This document shows positions 39,701 through 47,078 of a stretch of 64,000 nucleotides of DNA, one piece after another (the stretch's first letter is position 1; the number at the start of each line of letters is the position of its first letter). The notes under the pieces were generated by a model that did no database searches, was not told the origin of the DNA, and saw nothing but the letters and a program-made list of their open reading frames with translations. Position numbers and translations under genes: made by a program. Origin of the DNA: Sergeia podlipaevii (Eukaryota > Euglenozoa > Kinetoplastea > Trypanosomatida > Trypanosomatidae); contig JASANZ010002256.1 of assembly GCA_030849805.1 (NCBI GenBank), positions 1 to 64,000 on the forward strand, given 5' to 3'.

Positions 39701-42700
39701 AAGCTCATGCCAGAACTTCCCATGCTGCCTGAGGACGTGAGCATGTATGATTACGTTGTGCACCGTCCTTCCCTCAAGTTTATCACGTGGAACCACCTGG
39801 TGCCGAATTTTGTGTACAACAATAACCTCCCCTACTTTGAGCTCATTGTACCCACCGCGGAAACCCTTTCACTGAACACACTCCTGAGCGTGTTGACTTC
39901 TACCTCGCAGAATGTTCTCGTCAATGGTGTCACAGGTACTGGCAAGTCTCTTGGAATGCTGAACTTTATGTGGGAGACACTGAAGGGCGACAACCCGGAT
40001 AGCAAGTGGGAGTACTTTACGACGGTTCTCTCTGCCCAGTCACGAAGCAAGGATATTGAAGATCGATTGGAGGCAAAGCTGTACAAGGTACGCAGCACTG
40101 TTCTTGGCCCTACACCAGGCAAACGCGCTCTGTTTTTTGTGGATGACCTCAATATGCCAGCACTGGAGATTTACGGCGCTTCACCGCCGATTGAGCTGCT
40201 TCGCCAGCTCATCACCCAAGGCGGCTTCTTTGACAAGCACAAGACCCCCGCGACCTTCAAAGAATTGCATGATGTCGTGTTCCTTGCGGCATGTGGTGTG
40301 CCCGGCGGTGGCCGCAACGACGTGTCAATGCGACTCACTTCTCGTTTCCATCTCATCTGCCAGCCCGGCGTGTCTGGGCCGTCGATGCGGCGAATCTTTG
40401 GCTCCATTCTGTATGGCTTTTTCCGTCAATGGAAGTCGGACGACATTACTAACCTGTCCATGAAGCTTGTGGAGGCCACCAAACTGTGCTACGAGCGCAT
40501 TGCAGTGGAGAAGCTGCCGACACCGACGCGTTCGCACTACACCTTCAACCTTCGTGACTTTAGCAAGGTCATTCAGGGTATTATGCAGGCATCTATCAAG
40601 AGTGCGGAATCGAAGGAGCAGCTGTGCCGCGTGTTTTTGCACGAGGTGAGCCGCGTGTTTCACGATCGCCTTGTGGATGATGACGACCGCAAGTGGTGGT
40701 GGCAGACCTTGTCTCAGGTATCCGCGGAGACGCTGGGAGAAGCCTGGGACGCGCGGTACGAAAACCTACTTTTTGGTGACTACATGCGCCGCGACCGTGC
40801 CCTATATGAGGAGATCCTTGATCACGATCAGGTGCAGGAGGCACTGGTGGAGTACCAGGGTGGATTCAACATGGAGTACAACAAGGAGGTTGAGCTTGTC
40901 TTCTTCAAGGATGCAGTCAACCACGTGTCTCGCATTTGCCGAGTGCTTCGGCAGCCACGCGGAAATGCACTGCTTGTCGGCATGGGAGGTACCGGACGTC
41001 AATCTGTGTGCAAGCTTGCTGCCTTCATGTGCAACCTTCAAATCTTTGAAGTAGCTATCACGCGTACGTTCAGCATGACGGAGTTCCGTGATTGTATGAA
41101 GAATGTGCTGCTGTCCAGCGGGTGTCATGAGAAGCCTGTGCTGTTCTTCATGTCCGACGCGCAGATTGTATACGAGGAGATGCTCGAGGATATCAACAAC
41201 TTGCTCAATACGGGCGAGATTCCCAATCTGATGCAGTCTGAGGATGTTGATCAAATTGTGGAGTCTGTGCGTCCTTTTGCAAGCGCAGCGGGTAAGCAGG
41301 AGACCCGTAACGTCATCTTCTCTCATTTTGTCAGCCTGTGCCGTGACAACGTCCACGTCGTGCTGGCCATGTCTCCCATCGGAGACCAGTTCCGCCGTCG
41401 TCTGCGCATGTTCCCATCTCTTGTGAACTGCTGCACAATCGACTGGTTTGATCAGTGGCCTTCTGACGCTCTCGCCTCTGTCGCCACGCGCGTTCTCGCG
41501 AATGTGCAGATGGACGAGGGTCAAAAGAACCGTCTTATTGAGCTGTGTGTCGCCATTCACCTTGACGTGCAGCAGTGCTCCGAGGAATTTTACGAGGAGC
41601 TCCGCCGTCGCAACTACACAACCCCCACATCTTACCTTGAGTTGCTTACATGCTACCGCCAGCTGCTGGAGGAACAGGACAAGCACGTCTCAGACCAGAT
41701 TAAACGCTATCAACGCGGTTTAGACACGCTCCGCAGCACGCAGGTGATGGTGGATGAGATGAAGGAGCAACTTGTGCAGATGCGGCCGAAGCTCATTCAA
41801 GCTGCCAAGGACACGGAGGAGATTATGACGAAAGTTGAGCATGAGCAGGCAGCGGCGAGTGTGGTGCAGAAGCAGTGCGCGCAGGAAGAGGACGTCGCTC
41901 GCGGCATTCAGGCAGAGGCGGATGGAATCAGGGCAGAGTGCCAGGCAGAGCTAGACAAGGCGATGCCGATTCTCAAGGCGGCCGAAGACGCTCTTGCGGA
42001 GTTACGTCCTGATGATATCCGAGAGGTGCGCAGTTTCCAAAAGCCTGCGGCACGTGTCGTGCTGGTGCTCGAGGCGGTGCTTGTGCTTCTGGGTGAGAAG
42101 GATATCGGCTGGGACCGTGCGAAGCTGGTGATGAGCCGCATGGACTTTATCAAGGATCTGCAGAACTACCCCAAGGATGATCTCACTGAAAAGCTGATTC
42201 GGTCTATTCAGAAGTACGTTAGCAACGCCGACTTTCAACCCGAGGAGGTTGCCAAGAGTTCCAAGGCGTGTAAGTCGCTCTCGCTGTGGGTGCTCGCCAT
42301 TAACAACTACTATGAAGTGGTCAAGGTAGTCGCTCCCAAGAAGAAGCGTCTTGCGGAAGCCGAGGCGAAGGTCGAGGTGGCCAATCGTGCTCTACGAGAG
42401 GCTCGTGGCCGTCTCAAAGAAATTGAAGACAAGCTGGAAGCACTGCGCCGCGAGATGCAGGAGAACATTTTGAGAAAGAAGAAGCTGGAGGATGATATTG
42501 ACCTTACCACGGTGCGTCTTGAGCGTGCTGAGCAGCTGATGAGCGGTTTGTCCTCGGAGCAGTCGCGCTGGGCCACTTCCATCGGCTCACTCACCGAGGA
42601 AAAGAGCGGTCACCCAGGCAAGATCGCCCTCGCCGCAGGCTTTGTCGCCTACTTGGGTCCGTTTACCTCCCAGTATCGTGAGCATATGGTGCAAGCATGG

Positions 42701-45700
42701 GATCAGAAGTGCCGCAGCCTCAACATTCCTGTGGGCGAGAACGCCTTTAGCTTACCGAGCATTGTGAATCCTGTTCTGATCCGCACGTGGGCTCAGAAGG
42801 GTCTCCCGCCCGATCCGTTCAGTGTTGAGAACGGTGTCGTGGTGACCAAGTCTCAGCGGTGGTGCTTGTGTATTGACCCTCAGGGACAGGCGGTGAACTG
42901 GATCCGCATGATGGAGCGCGATAACAATCTGCGTGTGATCAAGCTGAGCGATCCCAACTATATGCGCACGCTCGAAAATGCGATCCGCGTCGGTCTGCCT
43001 GTACTGATCGAGAACGTTGAGGAGTCCCTTGATGCTGCGCTTGACCCAGTGCTGCTTCGGCAGACGTACAAGTCCCAGGGTCGTCTGCTCATCAAACTCG
43101 GCGACAGCGAGATTGACTATGACCCCAAGTTCCGTCTATACATCACCACGAAGCTGGCCAACCCGTTTTACCTTCCGGAGCTTCAGATTAAGGTGACTAT
43201 CGTCAACTTTACTGTGACCCAGGTGGGCTTGGAAAATCAGCTGCTTGCTGATGTGGTCCGCCTTGAGCGCGCGGAGCTTGAGCAGCGTGCGGACAAGACC
43301 ATCATGGACATCGCCAATGGCAAGAATGAGCTGAAGGAGCTGGAGGATAAGATTCTCCAGCTTCTTGCTTCCTCCACAGGCAACATTTTGGATAACGAGC
43401 AGCTCGTTAACACGCTGCAAGGGGCCAAGGTTACTAGCGAGAGCGTGACGGAGGCACTACGCGTGGCCGAGGAGACGCAGAAGGATATTGATGCCGCACG
43501 TAACCGCTATCGTCCCGTCGCCACACGTGGCTCTACGATTTACTCAGTGGTGTCGGAGCTCTCCGGACTAGATCACATGTATCAGAACTCTCTTGAGTTC
43601 TTCAAGCAGCTTTTTGCACAGACACTACGACGCACAGAGAAGAAGGATGACGTTGACGCTCGTGTGGCGGTGCTGCTGCCCGCTGTGACACTCAGCTCCT
43701 ACAACACCATCTGTCGCGGCCTCTTTGAGCGTGACAAGCTCATATTTGCGTTCCTTCTTTTTGCGCACATCTCACGCCAGCAGAACACCATCAGAGACGA
43801 TGAATGGGCATTCTTGTTGAAAGGCAGCGAGGGCCGTAAATACGTGGACGAGGAGGCCGACCCGTCGCCGTCGTGGATGCCCTTCCTAAACTGGAACGAG
43901 GTGGCTGCGCTTTCTGCGCTCATTCCCGAGTTTGCGGATCTGAAGGATGACATTTACGATCACGAGGCGGACTGGGAGGCGTGGTTTGTGAGCGACAAAG
44001 GGTACGAGTCGTATCCTGCTGTTCTCTCAAAATGCTCGTTATGGCAACAGCTTCTCGCTCTCAAAGCACTTCGCGAAGATTTGCTCAACTATGGTCTCTC
44101 TCTCGTTATTGCAAAGTTGATGGGCAAGGCCTTTACCGAGAGCCCTGCTTTTGACCTAGAAGGGTGCTTCACCGATAGTACCCCAACTGCACCCATTATT
44201 TTTGTGCTCACGCCTGGTACAGACCCAACTCAGCTGTTTACCGAGTTTGCTGAGCGCAAGGGCTTTGGCACACGCAAGTATATGCTCTCTCTCGGACAGG
44301 ACCAGGGTCGTAAGGCGGAGGAGATGATCCGCACTGGCGGCCGCGATGGCATGTGGGTGTACTTGCAGAACTGTCACGTGTACACGTCGTGGATGCCGTC
44401 GCTCGAGCGCATCTTGGAAGAACTCAGCCACGCCGAGCTGCATCGTGACTTTCGCCTTTGGCTCACAACGATGCCCATTTCGTCCTTCCCTGTTCTGCTA
44501 CTGCAGTCCGGCGTGAAGGTGGTCAAGGAACCGCCAAAGGGGCTGAAGGCAAATATGCGCGACACGTTCGCGATGGAGGTGACTCCAGACTTGTGGGACA
44601 GCTGCCCGCAGAACGCCACCACGTGGCGCCGCCTCCTCTTTTCCCTCACGTACTTCCACGCTGTCATCCAGGAGCGTCGCAAGTTCGGGCCACTCGGGTG
44701 GAACATCCCGTACGAGTGGAATCAGTCCGATTTTGCAGCGAGCTTGCAGTCGCTTTCGACGTATATCGGCGACGCCGACGAGGATGTGCCGTGGAATGCG
44801 GTGCGGTACATGGTGGGTGTCATCAACTATGGTGGCCGTGTCACTGACTTCCTTGACACTCGCTGCTTGGGCACGATTCTCAACGGCTTCTTCAGCGACG
44901 ATGTGGCGGCGCCTGAGCAGTTCAACATTACTAGCGATGGCGTGTATTGTATTCCCGAGGATGTCAGCTCGCTTGATGTCATGAAGGAATATCTTGCCAA
45001 TCTCCCTCCTTTTGAAAGCCCCGAGCTCTTTGGGCTTCACGGGAACGCTGATATCACCTTCAACAAGACGACGGTGCGCAGGCAGCTGGCGGCGATTTTG
45101 TCTGTGCAGCCACGCTCCAAGGCGGCGGCTGGTGCTACCCCGGAAGAGAAGGTGCTCCGCATTGTTACAGAATTTGAGCGTCGTCTGCCAGAGTCTATTG
45201 ATAAGACCACCGCCCACGCCGACACGTACCGCATCACAGAGGACGGCACGATGATTTCACTCGGTACGGTGGCTAGTCAGGAGATTGATGTGTTCAACTC
45301 AATCATGCGCAAGCTGCAACGTACGCTGATTCAGCTACGCCGCGGTATCAAGGGTGAGGTGGTAATGTCCGTGGAGCTGGAGGCTATGTTTGACGCGATG
45401 CTTCTGGGCCAAGTGCCGCAGAACTGGCACAGCGGTGGCTATCTCTCACGGAAGCCGCTTGCGTCATGGTTTGAGGACACACTGCAGCGTGTAGAGTTCT
45501 TCCGAGATTGGAACAACCATGGGGCACCGGTTAGCTTCTGGATCTCCGGCTTCTTCTTCCCTCAGGGCTTTCTCACAGGCGTTTTGCAGACATTCAGTCG
45601 TAAGCACCGCATTCCCATTGACGACGTTAAGTTCAAGACGAATGTTACGCGCTGCGAGATTGCTGAAGATATCGAGGAGGAGGTAGACTCTGGTGTGTAC

Positions 45701-46012
45701 GTGCATGGCCTCTTTCTTGAAGGCGCGCGCTACGACGTGGCGACTGAGAAAATTGTAGAGAGCCGCGAAGGTGAGTTGTTCACCAAGATGCCAGTGATTC
45801 ATCTTGATCCCGTTCGTTTGAACGTGCCTACTTCGAGTGCGACGACTTATGCGTGCCCAGTGTACAAGACCTCTGCGCGTGTGGGTACGCTTTCCACTAC
45901 GGGTCTATCGACAAACTTTGTTGTTTCACTGGACGTGAATTCCGGACCTGACATCGCTCCAGAGCACTGGATCAAGCGTGGTGTTGCTATGCTGTGCATG
46001 CTTGACGATTAA
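33749..46012 (+). CDS. Axonemal inner-arm dynein heavy chain
   Basis: A 4087-residue dynein motor, first gene of the plus array. Tail at about 1-1300, then linker, then six AAA units. AAA1 P-loop GPAGTGKT is at 1376-1383, with VVFNCSDG and WACFDEFNRI downstream. The AAA2 site is GQTFSAKT at 1657-1664 (degenerate, Ala for Gly). AAA3 GVTGTGKS is at 2060-2067. AAA4 GMGGTGRQS is at 2411-2419. The antiparallel coiled-coil stalk with the microtubule-binding tip lies at about 2650-2910, followed by AAA5, AAA6 and a C-terminal domain ending in the usual VYKTSARxG...STTGLSTNFV region. Length and short tail fit single-headed inner-arm dyneins (DNAH3/6/7/12 group) rather than outer-arm or cytoplasmic forms; I cannot fix the subtype. 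It powers flagellar bending by ATP hydrolysis. Coding runs without interruption. Confidence 0.96.
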   Translation: MDQSNLAFWKKLEKSARPVSPPRNQLQANVNRNLEMTNNPQRLYRFQTPQSFSFLGNKVAPGAAARSVHERGTASRTFAEPGYCVSDERDMEVLRMIQKASRKPKYNSDAVTVAPNDEILINGLQNDEDVIAFFSANGSTTNVKYVLLNRAQRKLEFRPYDLLVVPKGLEEPEHYIMSATGVVHVKPGNPSEVITLADWMKESSLFNVLRKIPFFKNFLLYKAFFRLYQKLRAKKYASTRSKLSRNLLFSKATFSAPCMDLLKCSYELSTAPLIFYETQGKHDYFVDEFRNLQARQRQKISGTFNVIVERIEGKLAKLIDLLQRRADVPDLNTREALEQYLLTAGDPNPSRSQKKIKSMLDARAEQFQKMRELKRSIVEYSKLDTFIRLIDFITTGNIFRNVLSTVQTLINTLRSQGQEEIRKIGFQVLLQPTEEGMFFNPTEDIVKNLCAELFAGCNEVAASTSRLCDQKFFKGYFSTTPKIWNIGNELRDDARMGYLLESSMQLVKYDYELANARMDTYRATLEHIHFLQKDWYEIESDRKVEANEEVLSCISLSKLYRRLQEAQDALRVLMASFVGNMLWINAGKLKTEIEPRMHILREGMDSTLRTTTRNIIHKLHTYFRQKTQLLNERPQTLNDFAEYIANYKKMVAASQEIDAQVAQAEALCELMDRQQVEFIEDEDKQLKERTLGSNSASSISLHVVFDEARLHSEEFIDENMPAHVETLQSEVGNVEDECLGLQQILSGDEFVALTENTEPILQYLEDINTKLEDIKSSEAQLKRFADLFDQPPFDWAFVVQVCGLYQVRHEVWTLFDMFNKRVEYWFDVPVKELNTSDMEEQVNAMIRRTGVVNRTLQEKEYEDELAPHLLEELQAIRINIPVIHDCGNKHMSSDHWNIVLKAMTGSVYSYHDGLNLRTLQERDVFSFKEVLAEQSGLATGEWKINNDLEVIKQIWENVLFATKPYKNRDGVFILDALEDVIQQLDDHQIELQTIMASRFVAPVRHKVEMWTRDLRLVNDVIEDWITLQKNWMYLEFIFSSDDIKEQLPEESEQFDSVDRFFRSLTSNANTTKNVFRICTEEGVLEELRECNDHIDHIQKKLEDYLETKRIAFPRFYFLSNDELLSILSDVRNPKAVQPHLQKCFDSIASLIFGDDECTEIVGMMSGEGETVAFESPVYPVGSIEVWLNDIESMMKASLLMHMRKTIEMFPQRKREEWFFDHPSQCIQAVDMVVWTGEVEDAIAGNNLGGYYTQYQKQLLRMVDLVKASLNKLQRTLICTLIVLNVHNRDIVHTLADREVTSLGDFNWSQQLRYYWEKDTAIAGGMNVGIHHCRAHLWYGYEYLGNQPRLVITPLTDRAFLTCTSALDMNLGAAPQGPAGTGKTESVKDLGKALARQVVVFNCSDGINYKTMSRMFAGLAQAGAWACFDEFNRIELEVLSVIAQQMLEITTALSQKLDRMNFDGHPISLSKNFGVFITMNPGYAGRTELPDNLKALFRPICMMIPDYALIAEIMFYSEGFADARTLAQKMVQLYKLSSEQLSKQDHYDFGMRAVKSILVMAGALKRQNPNENEDMLLIRAMRDANVPKFLREDTILFMALVKDLFPTVKIEDNESELLVKYLTAQMEKDGLQVVSGIVTKALQLYDTLVVRHGVMMVGQTFSAKTTVVESVQRSLTTIKEDGHDPEGHVPLFNKVHIHLLNPKSVTMGELYGQVNDITREWTDGILSDIARNVTRMAQTKPDRQWVVFDGPVDAVWIENMNTVLDDNKLLCLFNGERIKLPSTATFMFEVQDLRVASPATVSRCGMVYMEPYYLDGNRGWVPIAQSLVQRRAAADSNFDGERVMELLRALLPDTLDYSRKNCKEWIPSVDAQLAVNCIELLYGFVKSYEQNGVWPRGVTRPSEEPEEAVVVLDDFGMPVKTVEPNANYEPPEEFRRPLITAPSVKADAKRMFDMYFVMAFVWAVGGNVRDDGREGFSQFVKQHLSKLMPELPMLPEDVSMYDYVVHRPSLKFITWNHLVPNFVYNNNLPYFELIVPTAETLSLNTLLSVLTSTSQNVLVNGVTGTGKSLGMLNFMWETLKGDNPDSKWEYFTTVLSAQSRSKDIEDRLEAKLYKVRSTVLGPTPGKRALFFVDDLNMPALEIYGASPPIELLRQLITQGGFFDKHKTPATFKELHDVVFLAACGVPGGGRNDVSMRLTSRFHLICQPGVSGPSMRRIFGSILYGFFRQWKSDDITNLSMKLVEATKLCYERIAVEKLPTPTRSHYTFNLRDFSKVIQGIMQASIKSAESKEQLCRVFLHEVSRVFHDRLVDDDDRKWWWQTLSQVSAETLGEAWDARYENLLFGDYMRRDRALYEEILDHDQVQEALVEYQGGFNMEYNKEVELVFFKDAVNHVSRICRVLRQPRGNALLVGMGGTGRQSVCKLAAFMCNLQIFEVAITRTFSMTEFRDCMKNVLLSSGCHEKPVLFFMSDAQIVYEEMLEDINNLLNTGEIPNLMQSEDVDQIVESVRPFASAAGKQETRNVIFSHFVSLCRDNVHVVLAMSPIGDQFRRRLRMFPSLVNCCTIDWFDQWPSDALASVATRVLANVQMDEGQKNRLIELCVAIHLDVQQCSEEFYEELRRRNYTTPTSYLELLTCYRQLLEEQDKHVSDQIKRYQRGLDTLRSTQVMVDEMKEQLVQMRPKLIQAAKDTEEIMTKVEHEQAAASVVQKQCAQEEDVARGIQAEADGIRAECQAELDKAMPILKAAEDALAELRPDDIREVRSFQKPAARVVLVLEAVLVLLGEKDIGWDRAKLVMSRMDFIKDLQNYPKDDLTEKLIRSIQKYVSNADFQPEEVAKSSKACKSLSLWVLAINNYYEVVKVVAPKKKRLAEAEAKVEVANRALREARGRLKEIEDKLEALRREMQENILRKKKLEDDIDLTTVRLERAEQLMSGLSSEQSRWATSIGSLTEEKSGHPGKIALAAGFVAYLGPFTSQYREHMVQAWDQKCRSLNIPVGENAFSLPSIVNPVLIRTWAQKGLPPDPFSVENGVVVTKSQRWCLCIDPQGQAVNWIRMMERDNNLRVIKLSDPNYMRTLENAIRVGLPVLIENVEESLDAALDPVLLRQTYKSQGRLLIKLGDSEIDYDPKFRLYITTKLANPFYLPELQIKVTIVNFTVTQVGLENQLLADVVRLERAELEQRADKTIMDIANGKNELKELEDKILQLLASSTGNILDNEQLVNTLQGAKVTSESVTEALRVAEETQKDIDAARNRYRPVATRGSTIYSVVSELSGLDHMYQNSLEFFKQLFAQTLRRTEKKDDVDARVAVLLPAVTLSSYNTICRGLFERDKLIFAFLLFAHISRQQNTIRDDEWAFLLKGSEGRKYVDEEADPSPSWMPFLNWNEVAALSALIPEFADLKDDIYDHEADWEAWFVSDKGYESYPAVLSKCSLWQQLLALKALREDLLNYGLSLVIAKLMGKAFTESPAFDLEGCFTDSTPTAPIIFVLTPGTDPTQLFTEFAERKGFGTRKYMLSLGQDQGRKAEEMIRTGGRDGMWVYLQNCHVYTSWMPSLERILEELSHAELHRDFRLWLTTMPISSFPVLLLQSGVKVVKEPPKGLKANMRDTFAMEVTPDLWDSCPQNATTWRRLLFSLTYFHAVIQERRKFGPLGWNIPYEWNQSDFAASLQSLSTYIGDADEDVPWNAVRYMVGVINYGGRVTDFLDTRCLGTILNGFFSDDVAAPEQFNITSDGVYCIPEDVSSLDVMKEYLANLPPFESPELFGLHGNADITFNKTTVRRQLAAILSVQPRSKAAAGATPEEKVLRIVTEFERRLPESIDKTTAHADTYRITEDGTMISLGTVASQEIDVFNSIMRKLQRTLIQLRRGIKGEVVMSVELEAMFDAMLLGQVPQNWHSGGYLSRKPLASWFEDTLQRVEFFRDWNNHGAPVSFWISGFFFPQGFLTGVLQTFSRKHRIPIDDVKFKTNVTRCEIAEDIEEEVDSGVYVHGLFLEGARYDVATEKIVESREGELFTKMPVIHLDPVRLNVPTSSATTYACPVYKTSARVGTLSTTGLSTNFVVSLDVNSGPDIAPEHWIKRGVAMLCMLDD

Positions 46013-47078
46013 TGAAACGAGGCCTGCTTCGCATTTATTGCGGAGTATTTTCATATATATATAGAGAGAGAGGGATTGATTTGTATGTTTGAGGCGTAAG
46101 AGAGTTTTTGACAAGCAGGTTTCTTTAGATACTTTTTCCTGCACAGGTCCTACATGAGGTGGTGAGAATACTGGGTTCCCTTTGCATTGCGATATGTGAT
46201 TTTTTTTTTTTTTTTTGCTTGTCGTTGTTGCTGTCATTGTTGCTGTCGTGTTGTTATCTCTTTTTTTCTTCTCTTTTCAGTTGAGTACTTGATGTTTCTC
46301 TTTCTCTTCTCTCCCCCCCCCTCTGATGTAACTATCCGTTATGTACCGATAAACCACATGTACATCTCGATGTGAATTGAGCAGCATACATATATATATA
46401 AGGAGAAAAATATGTTATTAATCGACCCATATTTTTCTTCTTCTTCCTTTTCTTTAAACTTGTTGTTGCTTTTCTTTTGTGGTGAGCCTCTTGTAACGAG
46501 CATACATATACATATATACCAAAACGAGGATGTTTTTTTCTGTTTATGGGTTGTGCGGCACGCATGTTGCACTCATAGTCGTGCATGTTGGGTGCCTGGA
46601 CTTGACCCCTTACGTGACAACTGCCCTACTAGATTCTCCGTTGCAAAATGCCGTATTTTGTTTCCTGAATGTATAAATTCATATCTTCTTTTTTTATTTC
46701 TTTGTTTCACCGCATAGTAGGAGAGGGAAGCACAGAAAGGGAAAAAGAGCACAACAGAGCTTTTTTTTTTCTTGCTTGCTGTATAGGTTTTTGTATATAT
46801 TTACCTTGAACCAAGCCGCATTCTTTACTCTCTTTCTTTGTTCCAGTAGGTTATACATATAGTCACAGACGAAGAGAGGGTAATTGCTCTGCATAATATC
46901 GGATCATTTTCTTTTTTTAAAAAAAAACTTCAACAAACAAAAAGATAGAGAAGCAAAAACAAGACAAGTAAAGCAAAATAGTCTTTTTCTCTATTTTCCA
47001 TTGATTTTTTATTGGCAAATACCACTTAGAGGGAATAATAATAAAGAAAAAAAGACGCCACGGGGCTCGCGTTCAACT
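46013..47078. other. Intergenic spacer with GC-richer island
   Basis: A 1066-base spacer carrying the dynein 3' flank and the AKR-like leader: T-tracts, GCATACATATA at 46384-46394 and again at 46500-46510, and a GC-richer island at about 46545-46665. A 101-codon frame spans the island but begins in a pyrimidine tract; not called as a gene. Confidence 0.5.
47028..47029 (+). promoter_or_regulatory. Putative trans-splice acceptor AG
   Basis: An AG after the pyrimidine-rich stretch GTCTTTTTCTCTATTTTCC and a further T6; it lies about 50 bases before the AKR-like ATG. Confidence 0.45.

Noticed and set aside
44498..45217. 239-codon open frame antisense to dynein
   Set aside because: Same reason: nested antisense shadow with no recognisable family.
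46590..46640. tRNA-like T-arm sequence on the minus strand (GGGTCAAGTCC)
   Set aside because: It differs from the B box by one base, and the flanking bases do not pair as a T stem; no acceptor stem or A box found.
46412..46717. 101-codon plus-strand ORF after dynein
   Set aside because: Its first half is a pyrimidine tract and low complexity; only the central island is unusual, and that is reported separately.
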